A stretch of DNA of 64,000 bases, from the NCBI RefSeq assembly GCF_020523795.1, contig NZ_JAJALI010000009.1, forward strand, positions 1 through 64,000. Direction: 5' to 3'. Every line of letters begins with the position of its first letter. Position 1 is the first letter of the stretch. Below the pieces are notes generated by a model, which was given only the letters and a program-made list of their open reading frames with translations, was not told the DNA's origin and made no database searches. Of the stretch, positions 50,126 to 59,142 are shown in pieces. Source of the DNA: Ancylobacter sp. Lp-2. GTDB taxonomy: Bacteria > Pseudomonadota > Alphaproteobacteria > Rhizobiales > Xanthobacteraceae. The position numbers and the translations under genes were made by a program.

Positions 50126-51130
50126 TCATGTAACCGCGCTGGAGGCTCGCGCGCGCCGGGCCGGCAGCGGCCGGATCCGCAGCGCCGCCTCGCTCGCCAG
50201 CGCCACCGCGATGCCGAGGCCGGCGACCCACCAGGCCGGGCGGATCGAATAGGAGAAGGCGAGGTTAGCCGCGAGCACCCGCTTGGGGTCGATGCCGGTG
50301 GCGGCAAGATACCAGCCGGCTTCCAATAGCGCGGTGGCGAGGCCGGCACTGACGGCGAGCAGCACCAGCGCCAGCAGGCCGGTGCCGTGGCCGTAGCGCT
50401 GCAGCACCCGCCAGCCCATCAGCCAGAGGAAGAAGCCGGCCATCAGCGTCGGCTCGGTGACGTCGAGCTTCTGCTGCATGAAGAAGTGCAGGATGGCGAG
50501 CGCGGTGATGGGATAGGCGAGGAGATGCAGCCGCCGCCAGCGCTCGGCGCCGAGCCGGGCCACGGCGCCGTCCCAGGAGGTCGAGGACAGAGCGAGGAGG
50601 CCGAGCAGCGCCACGAAGCCGATGGTGAGGTAGATGCGCAGCACGATCTCCCGCACCACCACCGAGAACGAGCCCATGTCGATGCAGTAGAGGCCGAAAT
50701 GCACCGCCACCAGCGCGGCGGCGCCAAGGCCGAGCGTGCGGCGGGCGTTCAGGAGCTTCGGCCAGTTGAACAGCCGACGCGCCGGGGTGACGGCGAGGGT
50801 GATCAGCAACAGCCGCACCGCCCAGTCGCCGAGGAAGCGCAGCGTTTCGACCAGTGGACGGGCGCCGAGCGCCGGGCCGCCACCCAGCCCGCCGGCGGCG
50901 CCACCGCCGAGGCCTCCCGCCGCGCCGGGGCCCAGACCGGCATTCAGGCCCGGCCCGCCCAATCCCGGCGCGCCGAGGCCGAGCGGATCGGTCGCCGCGA
51001 GGTCGCCGCGCAGGATGCGCGCCGCCAGCAGCGCGAAGGGCAGCAGCACGAAGAGCAGGGCGGCGATCTTTTCCGGGCTCCACCGGTAGGGAGAGCCTTT
51101 GGCGCCGGAGCGTTCGCGAAGAAAGGGCAT
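50126..51130 (-). CDS. msrQ: MsrQ-like heme membrane protein
   Basis: 334 residues with about six membrane segments and a ferric-reductase-like core. Candidate heme ligands are in [22 protein letters not shown] and LAILHFFMQ. That fits MsrQ (YedZ), which feeds electrons to the periplasmic methionine sulfoxide reductase MsrP. No msrP gene is in the window. An unusual Gly/Leu-rich stretch (~50-90) is inserted in the first periplasmic loop. Confidence 0.82.
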   Translation of the reverse strand: MPFLRERSGAKGSPYRWSPEKIAALLFVLLPFALLAARILRGDLAATDPLGLGAPGLGGPGLNAGLGPGAAGGLGGGAAGGLGGGPALGARPLVETLRFLGDWAVRLLLITLAVTPARRLFNWPKLLNARRTLGLGAAALVAVHFGLYCIDMGSFSVVVREIVLRIYLTIGFVALLGLLALSSTSWDGAVARLGAERWRRLHLLAYPITALAILHFFMQQKLDVTEPTLMAGFFLWLMGWRVLQRYGHGTGLLALVLLAVSAGLATALLEAGWYLAATGIDPKRVLAANLAFSYSIRPAWWVAGLGIAVALASEAALRIRPLPARRARASSAVT

Positions 51131-51241
51131 GACGGCTCGCTGCGTGTGAACGGGAACACACTACAGATATGCCAAGCGATCCGTCTTCATTTCGGCACGG
51201 CGCCGCACGTCTTCGTGAGGCGACTGCCCGCGTCGTCTTCG

Positions 51242-52318
51242 CTAGTCGGCGAAGACGCGGGTGACGTGGCCCATCTTGCGGCCCGGCCGGGCTTCCGCCT
51301 TGCCGTAGAGGCTGAGCATGGCGCCGGGCTCGGCGAGCACGGCGGGCCATGTGTCGGCCTCGTCGCCGATGAGATTGGTCATCTCGACCCGGGCGCCGAG
51401 CCGCCCGACCGCGCCGAGCGGCCAGCCGGCGATGGCGCGCACATGCTGCTCGAACTGGCTGGTGCGGGCGCCGCCCAGCGTCCAGTGGCCGGAATTGTGC
51501 ACGCGCGGGGCGATCTCGTTGACGACGATGCGCTCGTCGGCGCCCGTGCCGACCACGAACAGCTCGACCGCGAACACGCCGACATAGTCGAGTGCCGTGC
51601 CGATCCGCCGGGCGATGTCATCCGCCGCGGCGACGGCGGAGGTGCCGAGCGCGGCGGGGACGGTCGATTTGTGCAGGATGTGGTGGCGGTGCTCGTTCTC
51701 GGTCACCTCATAGGCGGCCACGGTGCCGTCCTGTGCGCGGGCGGCGACCACCGAGACCTCGCGCTCGAACGGCACGAAGCCTTCGAGGATCGCCGGATGC
51801 CGGCCGATGGCCTTGAACGCGGCGGCCGCGTCGTCGCCGGGGCGGATCATCACCTGGCCCTTGCCGTCATAGCCGAAGCGGCGGGTCTTCAGCACCGCCG
51901 GCCGGCCGATGCGGGCGAGCGCTGCCTCAAGTCCGGCCTCGTCGTCCACCGCCGCAAAGGGCGCGACCTCGATGCCGAGGCCGGCGACGAAGCTCTTCTC
52001 GGCGAGCCGGTCCTGGGTGATGCCGAGCGCCTTGGCGCCGGGATGCACCGGCACGAAGGTCGCCAGATGCCCGGCGGTGTCGACCGGCACGTTCTCGAAC
52101 TCGTAGGTCACGACGTCGACAGCGCGGGCGAAACGCTCCAGTGCCGCGAGGTCGTCATAGGCGGCCTGCGTGTGGGCGTCCGCCACCTGGAAAGCGGGGC
52201 TGCCCTCTTCGGGTGCGTAGATATGCGCCTTCAGCCCCAGCGGGGCGGCGGCGAGGGCGATCATGCGGGCGAGCTGGCCGCCGCCGAGAATGCCGATGGT
52301 CGAGCCGGGCTTCAGCAT
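51242..52318 (-). CDS. purK: N5-carboxyaminoimidazole ribonucleotide synthase
   Basis: 358 residues from the ATG at 52318. ILGGGQLARM opens the ATP-grasp fold; KTRRFGYDGKGQ, EGFVPFEREVSVV and NEIAPRVHNSGHWT carry the nucleotide and metal sites. It makes N5-CAIR in purine synthesis. The start overlaps the purE stop as ATGA, so purE and purK are coupled. Confidence 0.95.
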   Translation of the reverse strand: MLKPGSTIGILGGGQLARMIALAAAPLGLKAHIYAPEEGSPAFQVADAHTQAAYDDLAALERFARAVDVVTYEFENVPVDTAGHLATFVPVHPGAKALGITQDRLAEKSFVAGLGIEVAPFAAVDDEAGLEAALARIGRPAVLKTRRFGYDGKGQVMIRPGDDAAAAFKAIGRHPAILEGFVPFEREVSVVAARAQDGTVAAYEVTENEHRHHILHKSTVPAALGTSAVAAADDIARRIGTALDYVGVFAVELFVVGTGADERIVVNEIAPRVHNSGHWTLGGARTSQFEQHVRAIAGWPLGAVGRLGARVEMTNLIGDEADTWPAVLAEPGAMLSLYGKAEARPGRKMGHVTRVFAD

Positions 52319-52833
52319 CAGACCGGCTCGCTCGAGGTGGGCTCGAAGGCGACCGAGGCGCTGCGGGCGGCGCGCCAGGCGGCGAGGCGCACCGACAGTG
52401 CCTCGTCGGACAGCGCCAGTATGGCGGCGGCGAACAGGGCGGCGTTCACCGCGCCGGCCTTGCCGATGGCGAGGGTGCCGACGGGAATACCGGCCGGCAT
52501 CTGCACGATGGAATACAGGCTGTCGAGGCCCGACAGCGCCTTGGATTCCACCGGCACGCCGAGCACGGGCAGCGTGGTCAGCGAGGCGACCATGCCGGGC
52601 AGGTGGGCCGCGCCGCCGGCGCCGGCGATGATCGCTTTGTAGCCGGCCGTCTTGGCGCCCTTGGCGAAATCGAACATCCGCTCCGGGGTGCGGTGGGCGG
52701 AGACGATGCGGCAATCATGGGCGATGCCGAGCTCGTCGAGCGTCTGGGCGGCGTGACGCATGGTCTCCCAGTCGGACTGGCTACCCATGATGATGGCGAT
52801 CGGCCGCGTATCGGCGGTCGTGACGGCAGACAT
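52318..52833 (-). CDS. purE: N5-CAIR mutase
   Basis: 171 residues. [22 protein letters not shown] and [11 protein letters not shown] are the class I PurE motifs, and the active-site His is in SAHRTP. It converts N5-CAIR to CAIR. It leads the purEK operon on the minus strand. The C-terminal ~20 residues ([12 protein letters not shown]) are variable. Confidence 0.96.
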   Translation of the reverse strand: MSAVTTADTRPIAIIMGSQSDWETMRHAAQTLDELGIAHDCRIVSAHRTPERMFDFAKGAKTAGYKAIIAGAGGAAHLPGMVASLTTLPVLGVPVESKALSGLDSLYSIVQMPAGIPVGTLAIGKAGAVNAALFAAAILALSDEALSVRLAAWRAARSASVAFEPTSSEPV

Positions 52834-53143
52834 GTACGGCCTTCCCCCGGAAAAGAAGGCGCGGATTATAGGAATCCCCCTCCTTGCGGCAAGGGAAAAC
52901 CGAGGGTGTCCTCACGAAGGGTGGGGGTGGGCGGTGGTAATTTTATGCTTAACGCCGCCTTTACCCGTAGCCGCCAAAGTGTCGCCGACAAGGCCCTTCC
53001 GCTCACCTTCCCGATGTTGCGCCGAAGCGACGGCTTCGGGGCATCGATCTTTTGTCGGTTTTGTGAGTTGAACGGCCGAGGTATTGGGGGACAACAGGGA
53101 CAGGGTCCCGCCCCTGAACGGGTGACGGCGAGGAGCGGAGAGC
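52834..53143. promoter_or_regulatory. Divergent spacer between purE and the L,D-transpeptidase gene
   Basis: About 310 bases. An AT-rich patch near 52937-52953 (GGTAATTTTATGCTTAAC) may be a promoter. A hairpin CCGAAGC (53022-53028) / GCTTCGG (53033-53039) with a GACG loop is followed by a T-rich run, so it could act as an attenuator on the plus strand. No coding frame is convincing. Confidence 0.35.
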
Positions 53144-55252
53144 ATGATGTCCGGGCATGTGGGTGGCGGTGTGGAACCCCGTCTGGCGGCGATGGCGCGT
53201 TCCTGGCTGGCCGGCACGGCGATCTGGCTGGCGCTGGGCGTGCCCGGCGCCTTGCTCGCGGGCGGCGGCGGCGCGCTGGCGCAAAGCGTGCGGCTGGCCA
53301 ATCCCGCCGGCGCCGGCGTCGAGCAGGGGCTGCATTCCCTGCCGGGCACCCGCACGTCCGGCGTTCGCGCCGGCAACGGCACCGGCGACATGGTGCATGC
53401 CTTCGATCCCGCCGCGGCCGGCATGCGCAAGGCCGGGCAGGGCGCATCGCTGCTCGCCGCGCTCGGCGGCACGCCGGCCCCCTTCGACATGAACGGCGTG
53501 CGCAGCCAGCCGCCGATGGTCGAGCCGGCGCCGAGCGAGGCGGCTCCCGCTGCGCCGACCACGCCGGCGGCGACCTCGCCCGCCACCACTCCTGCGCCGG
53601 CGATCGGCGCCGGTGCGCCCGCCCCGGGCGCCGCCACTCCCGGTGCCGCCCAGCCCGCCGAGGCGACGCCGGCGGCGGCGGCCAATGCCACCGCGACTGA
53701 TCCGGGCGCTTCCACGCCGGTGGCCGCGCGAATCGGCGAACTGATCGCCGACCAGCTGCCGCGCTTCACCGCGCGCACCAATGAGCAGGAGGCGCTGGCC
53801 GCCTTCTATGCCGCGCGCCAGTTCCAGCCGGTCTTCACGGCCGGGACGACGTGGTCGCCGCTCGGCACCGCCGTGCAGCAGCAGATCGCCGCCTCCTGGA
53901 AGGATGGCCTGCAGCCGGCCGATTACGAGGTGCCGGCGCTCGCCGCCCATCCGGGCGACACCGAGCTCGCCACCGCCGAGCTTCGGCTCGCCGCGACGCT
54001 GATGCTCTATGCCCGTCACGTGCAGAGCGGGCGATTCGATCCCAAGCGGCTTTCGGCGAATGTCGATCCCTCGCCGACGGTGCCCGATCCCAATGCCGTG
54101 CTCGCCGGGGTAAGTGGTGCGAGCGATCCGCGCGCGGTGCTCGCCTCCTTCGCCCCGCAATATGACGAATACCGTCTGCTCAAGGCACAGCTCGCCAGCA
54201 TGGACGGCCAGCGCCACGGCGTGGCGCCGCCGGCGCATGTGCCGGCCGGCCCGACGCTGCGCCCCGGCGACGAGGATCCGCGCGTGCCGGCGCTGCGCGC
54301 GCGGCTCGGCGTGCCCGGCGCACCGGACGACACGGTGTATTCGCCCGATCTGGTCGAGGCGGTGCGTGCGTTCCAGAAGTCGGTCGGCGAGCGTCCCGAC
54401 GGCGCGATCGGCCCGATGACGCTGGGGGCGCTGAACGGCGCCAGCGAGGACCGCACCGCCGACATCGTCGCCAATATGGAGCGATGGCGCTGGCTGCCGC
54501 ACGAGGTGGCGCCGACCTATGTGATCGTCAACATTCCCGAATACATGGTGCGCATCGTCGTCAACGAGCAGGCGATCCATGAGACGCGGGTCATCGTCGG
54601 CAAGCCGGAGAACCAGACGCCGCTGATGACGGAGAACATGCAGTACACCGTGTTCAACCCGTCCTGGAACGTGCCGCCGGGCATCATGCGCAACGAGATG
54701 CTGCCCAAGCTGCGTTCCGATCCCTATGCGCTGTCGCGCCAGGGCATCGACGTGGTGCGCAATGGCCGGGTCGTCGACCCCGGTTCGGTGGACTGGAGCC
54801 GGGGGACGCAGGGCTATTCCTTCCGCCAGCCGCCGGGTGAGCGCAACGCGCTCGGCAACATGAAGTTCATGTTCCCGAACAAGCACTCGGTCTATCTGCA
54901 CGACACGCCGAATCGCACCCTGTTCGCGCGCGACCAGCGGGCCCTCAGCCATGGCTGCGTGCGCGTGCACGAGCCGATGAAGTTCGCCGAGGTGCTGTTC
55001 TCGCTCGGCTTGCCGGGCGAGGGGTGGAACGAGCAGCGGATCGGCAAGCTGATCGGCGGCAAGGAGAAGTATCTCAACCTGAAGCAGCGCTTCCCGGTGC
55101 ACCTCGCCTATTTCACCACCTATGTCGACGGCGACGGCCGGCTGGTGACCCGCCCGGATCTCTACGGCACCAATGCCGCCACCAAGGCGATGCTGGGAAT
55201 CGGCGGCGCCTCGCAGATGGCCGATGGCGGTACGCCCACGAAGAAGCGCTGA
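53144..55252 (+). CDS. L,D-transpeptidase, YcbB/LdtD type
   Basis: 702 residues; an alternative ATG is one codon on. A signal or anchor helix (~17-45) leads to an Ala/Pro-rich linker (~125-190). Next come the YcbB scaffold domain (~195-360), a PG_binding_1 unit (~375-430, DDTVYSPDLVEAVRAFQKS) and the YkuD catalytic domain. The active-site motif SHGCVRV places Cys at 605. It forms 3-3 crosslinks in peptidoglycan, in the periplasm. Confidence 0.93.
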   Translation: MMSGHVGGGVEPRLAAMARSWLAGTAIWLALGVPGALLAGGGGALAQSVRLANPAGAGVEQGLHSLPGTRTSGVRAGNGTGDMVHAFDPAAAGMRKAGQGASLLAALGGTPAPFDMNGVRSQPPMVEPAPSEAAPAAPTTPAATSPATTPAPAIGAGAPAPGAATPGAAQPAEATPAAAANATATDPGASTPVAARIGELIADQLPRFTARTNEQEALAAFYAARQFQPVFTAGTTWSPLGTAVQQQIAASWKDGLQPADYEVPALAAHPGDTELATAELRLAATLMLYARHVQSGRFDPKRLSANVDPSPTVPDPNAVLAGVSGASDPRAVLASFAPQYDEYRLLKAQLASMDGQRHGVAPPAHVPAGPTLRPGDEDPRVPALRARLGVPGAPDDTVYSPDLVEAVRAFQKSVGERPDGAIGPMTLGALNGASEDRTADIVANMERWRWLPHEVAPTYVIVNIPEYMVRIVVNEQAIHETRVIVGKPENQTPLMTENMQYTVFNPSWNVPPGIMRNEMLPKLRSDPYALSRQGIDVVRNGRVVDPGSVDWSRGTQGYSFRQPPGERNALGNMKFMFPNKHSVYLHDTPNRTLFARDQRALSHGCVRVHEPMKFAEVLFSLGLPGEGWNEQRIGKLIGGKEKYLNLKQRFPVHLAYFTTYVDGDGRLVTRPDLYGTNAATKAMLGIGGASQMADGGTPTKKR

Positions 55253-55515
55253 TTGCCGGCAGATGTGACGGTAATACTGTGATCATGCGGACACGGTGGG
55301 CAGAAAAATGGCCTCCCGTGGTCCGGTTTGACGCATTTTTGTTGATGCGGCACTCTTTCGCCACAGTCGCTTTCTAGCCAGAGAGCCAATGAGTGCGGGG
55401 GTTGGGCCGTAAACGCGCCCTTAACCAAACCTGACAAGACTATGTTCACCATGTCCGAACCGGCGACGACGCCGGCTCGTCTCAAGGAAACGTTCGCTTA
55501 TCGGGTTTGGGGTTC

Positions 55516-57171
55516 GTGAGCATCCATCAACGCTTCCATCGCATCCGACTGCCGCGCCTTCCGTCATCCCGCCTTCTCAAGGCGGCGGCGCTGGCCGCCA
55601 TGGTGACGGTATGCGGCACCGACATGCTGCAGGACGCCGTGGCGAATGGCGACACCCGTACGCTGACGCTGCATCACGTCCATTCCGGCGAGAGCGCCAC
55701 CGTCACCTTCAAGCGGAACGGCCGCTACGATCCGGCCGCGCTCCGCCAGCTCAACGTCCTGTTGCAGGATTGGCGCCGCAAGCAGCCGACCAACATGGAC
55801 CCGCAGCTGTTCGACATCGTGTGGGAGGTCTATCGCGAGACCGGCGCCACCGAGCCGATCCAGGTGATCGGCGGCTTCCGATCCCCCGAGACCAACGCCA
55901 TGCTGCGCGCCCGCTCGCGCGGCGTTGCCCAGACCAGCCTGCACATGCAGGGCAAGGCGATGGACTTCTACATTCCCGGCGTGCCGCTGGCGAAGATTCG
56001 CGAGGCCGGCCTGCGGCTGCAGCGCGGCGGCGTCGGCTTCTACCCGACCTCCGGCTCGCCCTTCGTGCATCTCGACACCGGCGGCATCCGCCACTGGCCG
56101 CGCATGAGCCGGCCGGAACTCGCCCGCGTCTTCCCCAATGGCAAGACCGTGCATATCCCCACCGACGGCAAGCCGATGGCGGGCTATGCGCTGGCGCTGG
56201 CCGAGGTGGAATCGCGCGGCAAGGAGCCGGGCGGCGCCGGCGGCGCCTTTGCCGGCCTCGGCGGCGGCAACAATCCCAAGCCGAAGAACCTGTTCGCGTC
56301 GCTGTTCGGCAAGGGCGACAGCGAGGATGACGAGGAGAGCGCGGCGCCGGCCAAGGTCGCCGCCGCCCCGACGCGCCCCGCTCCTGTGGCGCCGGCGCAA
56401 GCCGCTCCGGCTCCCGCTCCGGTGGCGGTCGCCGCCGCCGAGCCAGCCGACATTCCGCTGCCGCAGCCGGCACCGCAGGCGCGCAACGCTGCTGCCCAGC
56501 AGCCCGAGACGCCGGCGACCATTCCCTTCGCTGTGGCGACTGCCGCTTCGGCGCCGGCTAGCCCGGCACTTGCCGTGCCGCTGCCGGTTTCCCGGCCCGG
56601 CGATGCGCCGAAGGCGGGCACCGTGGTCGCCTCGCTCGCGCCGGTCTCCGTGCCGCTGCCGGCCGCCCGGCCGCGCGAGGTGGGTCCGCTGCCCGAGATC
56701 TTCGTCGGCAACGGCGCGAACGGCCAGGTGCCGGCGCTCGCCTATGCCTCGGCTACCGCCGGCGTGTTCCCCTCCGACCGGCTGCAGCCGGGACGCGCGG
56801 CGCAGCCGGCGCAGGTGCCGGGGGTGAACGCCCCGGCGGTCGCCAATTCCCCGGCCGCCGCCCCCGCGCCGCATGCCGCGACCCGCACCGCCGCCGCGCC
56901 CAAGGCCGCCGCTTCCTACACCTCGGAAATGCAGGCGGAGATTCGCGGACTGTTCCTCAGCCCGACGGTCGCGACGCATGTGGTGATGCGTACGCCGGAA
57001 CTGCGCCGCTTCGCCGCCTTCGTCGCGCCGCCGCGCCAGGTGGTGGCGGCCGGCTTCGGTGCCGATGGCTCCAACGGCCTGACGACCAGCCGCTTCAGCG
57101 GCGCCGCCGTGGTGGCGGTGCCGGTGATCGCGGTGATCGACGGGCCGGCGCCGCTCGCCCGCAAGCTCTGA
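55516..57171 (+). CDS. M15-type peptidase, DUF882/YcbK family
   Basis: 551 residues from a GTG at 55516; a TTG three codons upstream is possible. The N-terminus has a signal or anchor (~15-40). The DUF882 domain (~55-205) has GGFRSPETNAML and zinc ligands that read as H143, D150 (LHMQGKAMDF) and H185 (FVHLDTGG), as in LAS metallopeptidases that cut peptide stems. Residues ~215-470 are Ala/Pro-rich low complexity, and the last ~80 are a small conserved-looking tail. It follows the L,D-transpeptidase gene on the same strand. A strong terminator closes it. Confidence 0.87.
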   Translation: MSIHQRFHRIRLPRLPSSRLLKAAALAAMVTVCGTDMLQDAVANGDTRTLTLHHVHSGESATVTFKRNGRYDPAALRQLNVLLQDWRRKQPTNMDPQLFDIVWEVYRETGATEPIQVIGGFRSPETNAMLRARSRGVAQTSLHMQGKAMDFYIPGVPLAKIREAGLRLQRGGVGFYPTSGSPFVHLDTGGIRHWPRMSRPELARVFPNGKTVHIPTDGKPMAGYALALAEVESRGKEPGGAGGAFAGLGGGNNPKPKNLFASLFGKGDSEDDEESAAPAKVAAAPTRPAPVAPAQAAPAPAPVAVAAAEPADIPLPQPAPQARNAAAQQPETPATIPFAVATAASAPASPALAVPLPVSRPGDAPKAGTVVASLAPVSVPLPAARPREVGPLPEIFVGNGANGQVPALAYASATAGVFPSDRLQPGRAAQPAQVPGVNAPAVANSPAAAPAPHAATRTAAAPKAAASYTSEMQAEIRGLFLSPTVATHVVMRTPELRRFAAFVAPPRQVVAAGFGADGSNGLTTSRFSGAAVVAVPVIAVIDGPAPLARKL

Positions 57172-57232
57172 CGGAGGAGCCGGCTCTAGCCGGCTGTCCG
57201 GGCCGTCTGGCTGACGACGCCCTTGCTCATGA

Positions 57233-57268
57233 AAAACGGCCCCGGCTCGAACAAGCCGGGGCCGTTTT
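57233..57268. terminator. Bidirectional Rho-independent terminator
   Basis: Arms AAAACGGCCCCGGCT (57233-57247) and AGCCGGGGCCGTTTT (57254-57268) pair perfectly over 15 bp with a 6-base loop CGAACA. A-rich on one side and T-rich on the other, it suits the convergent transcripts of the M15 peptidase gene (plus) and gapR (minus). Confidence 0.9.
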
Positions 57269-57317
57269 CATGTCGAGGCGGCGAGGACCGGCCGGCGGTG
57301 CCGGCCGGGTGGCGCGC

Positions 57318-57599
57318 TCAGTTGCCGACCATGCCCAGCGCCTGGAGATAGAGGTCGACGATCGCCTCGTGCTCGGCGCGCTGGTCGGCGTCCTGCTTGC
57401 GAATCTTGAGGATCTCGCGCAGCGCCTTGACGTCGAAGCCGGTGCCCTTGGCCTCGGCGAACACGTCCTTGATGTCCTCGGAGATGGTCTTCTTCTCCTC
57501 CTCGAGACGCTCGATGCGCTCGATGAAGGATTTCAGCTGCTCCTTGGCAAAGCCGGCGGCGGCATCGGAAAGCGGCTGGTCGTTCGGAATATCGGACAT
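57318..57599 (-). CDS. gapR: GapR-family DNA-binding protein (DUF2312)
   Basis: 93 residues from the ATG at 57599, the normal size of Gap[41 protein letters not shown] is the coiled-coil and clamp region of the DUF2312 family. In Caulobacter GapR binds overtwisted AT-rich DNA and helps topoisomerases during replication. It is the last gene of a three-gene minus-strand operon. Confidence 0.93.
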   Translation of the reverse strand: MSDIPNDQPLSDAAAGFAKEQLKSFIERIERLEEEKKTISEDIKDVFAEAKGTGFDVKALREILKIRKQDADQRAEHEAIVDLYLQALGMVGN

Positions 57600-57758
57600 G
57601 GTTTCTCCCGCCGGAGCGATCCGGCTCGTCGGGTGATGAAAATCGGGGGGGCGATCAGGAGCGGATGCGTCCGCCGGCGTCAAGTTCGACGGTGGAAGGA
57701 ACGGGCGGCTGCGCCCGCTATCCACCGCCATGCACAGCTGGGCGAGGGAAGGAAGGTC

Positions 57759-58100
57759 TTAGTGACCGGGTCCCTTGAAGGCGGCCTTCTGCTGCGGGCT
57801 CGCCTCGGCCTGGTGCTTTGCCTTCCATTCCTCATAGGGCATGCCGTAGACGATCTCGCGGCTCGCGTCCCTGGTCAGCGGCAGGCCGCGCTCCTGCGCC
57901 GCGTCGAGATACCAGTTCGACAGGCAGTTGCGGCAGAAGCCGGCGAGATTCATCAGGTCGATGTTCTGCACGTCGGTCCGCGTGCGCAGATGCGCGACGA
58001 GGCGGCGGAAGGCGGCGGCCTCCAGCTCGGTGCGGGTCGCCTCGTCGAGGGCGACGGGGGTGGAATCAGAGGTGGGAGTGGACGAGGTGGGAGTGGACAT
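57759..58100 (-). CDS. DUF1244 family protein
   Basis: 113 residues. A Ser/Thr/Pro-rich start (1-16) is followed by the DUF1244 core: RRLVAHLRTRTDVQNIDLMNLAGFCRNCLSNWYLDAA, with two Cys in FCRNCL. Function unknown. It lies between the N-formylglutamate amidohydrolase and gapR genes on the same strand. That is a cluster I recall from other Rhizobiales. Confidence 0.9.
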   Translation of the reverse strand: MSTPTSSTPTSDSTPVALDEATRTELEAAAFRRLVAHLRTRTDVQNIDLMNLAGFCRNCLSNWYLDAAQERGLPLTRDASREIVYGMPYEEWKAKHQAEASPQQKAAFKGPGH

Positions 58101-58117
58101 CGGATCCTCCTGCCGCG

Positions 58118-58990
58118 TCAGGCGGCGGTCAGTTCGGGAAGGTCGAGCGGGGTCACCGGCCCGGTGCGCGAGCCGAAGAACTGCCGCTCATGCAGATCCT
58201 CGTTCGCGAGGATGCCGGGCAGCAGCCGGGCCAGCCGGTCGGCCCAGGCGATCTGGCCGTCGAGGTCGGCGATCAGGTCCTGGCGGATCTCGATCAGCAC
58301 ATGGGCGAGCCCTGTAGCCGTGCCGTGGCGATAGAGGCAGTCGTTCTTCAGCGCGCCGTCATAGGGTTCGTTGTCGCCGACGATGAGGTCGCCCTCCGCC
58401 TCAAGCCCTGCGATCAGCGGGCGGGCGAAGCGCGGGTCGGCGTCCCACAGCAGCGCGACATGCCAGGGACGCGGCGAGCCGCGCCAGACCGGTGTGAACG
58501 AATGCACCGAGAAGATCGCAGGCGCCATGCCGGTGGCGTTCATGCGGGCGATCTCGGCGGCGATGGCGTGGTGATAGGGACGGTGGAAATGGTCGAGCCG
58601 GTAGTCGATTTCGGCCGCGTCGGCATGGCGGTTGCCGGGGATGATGGCGCCGTCCGACAGCCGCATCACCAGCGTCGGGTCGTCCTCGCCGCGATTGGGG
58701 TCGATCAGCAGCCGCGAGAAGTGCGACAGCACCGCTGGGCAGCCGAGCGCGCTGGCCAGCGCCCGTGTCACCCCCGCCCCGCCGATGTCGTAGCCGATAT
58801 GGCGCTCCAGCTCCGCCGGCGGCAGGCCGAGCGTGCCGTAGCGCGCCGGAAGCGCGTTCGAGGCATGGTCGCAGATCAGCAGCAGACTGGCCGCGGCATC
58901 GCCCTCGATGCGCTCGAAGGGACGGAAGTCGCCATCCGCCGCATCGGCGTCCACGACGGCTTGTGCATCGGAAGGATCGGGCCGGCGCAT
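58118..58990 (-). CDS. N-formylglutamate amidohydrolase family protein
   Basis: 290 residues. LLICDHASNALP, HIGYDIGGAGVTRALA, SRLLIDPNRGEDDPTL and SVHSFTPVW are the blocks of the FGase family. It is expected to release formate from N-formylglutamate or a related N-acyl amino acid. No other histidine-degradation genes are nearby. It leads the operon with the DUF1244 gene (17-base gap) and gapR, and is divergent from the glycerate kinase gene. Confidence 0.9.
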   Translation of the reverse strand: MRRPDPSDAQAVVDADAADGDFRPFERIEGDAAASLLLICDHASNALPARYGTLGLPPAELERHIGYDIGGAGVTRALASALGCPAVLSHFSRLLIDPNRGEDDPTLVMRLSDGAIIPGNRHADAAEIDYRLDHFHRPYHHAIAAEIARMNATGMAPAIFSVHSFTPVWRGSPRPWHVALLWDADPRFARPLIAGLEAEGDLIVGDNEPYDGALKNDCLYRHGTATGLAHVLIEIRQDLIADLDGQIAWADRLARLLPGILANEDLHERQFFGSRTGPVTPLDLPELTAA

Positions 58991-59142
58991 AATTCCCCTA
59001 TGCTACGAAAGTGGCGGCAGAGATAGTGACGAGCGGGCTCAGGTGCCATAGGAATACGCCCGTTTCGCGTCGCGCGGGAACCGGATTCGACCGATCCGCG
59101 CGCAAGAATGAAAGCCCGGCAGGGCAGGGGTCAGGGGTTGCA

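Noticed and set aside
50387..52642. 751-codon plus-strand frame over msrQ, purK and purE
   Set aside because: It is antisense to three genes with intact motifs and has no domain of its own.
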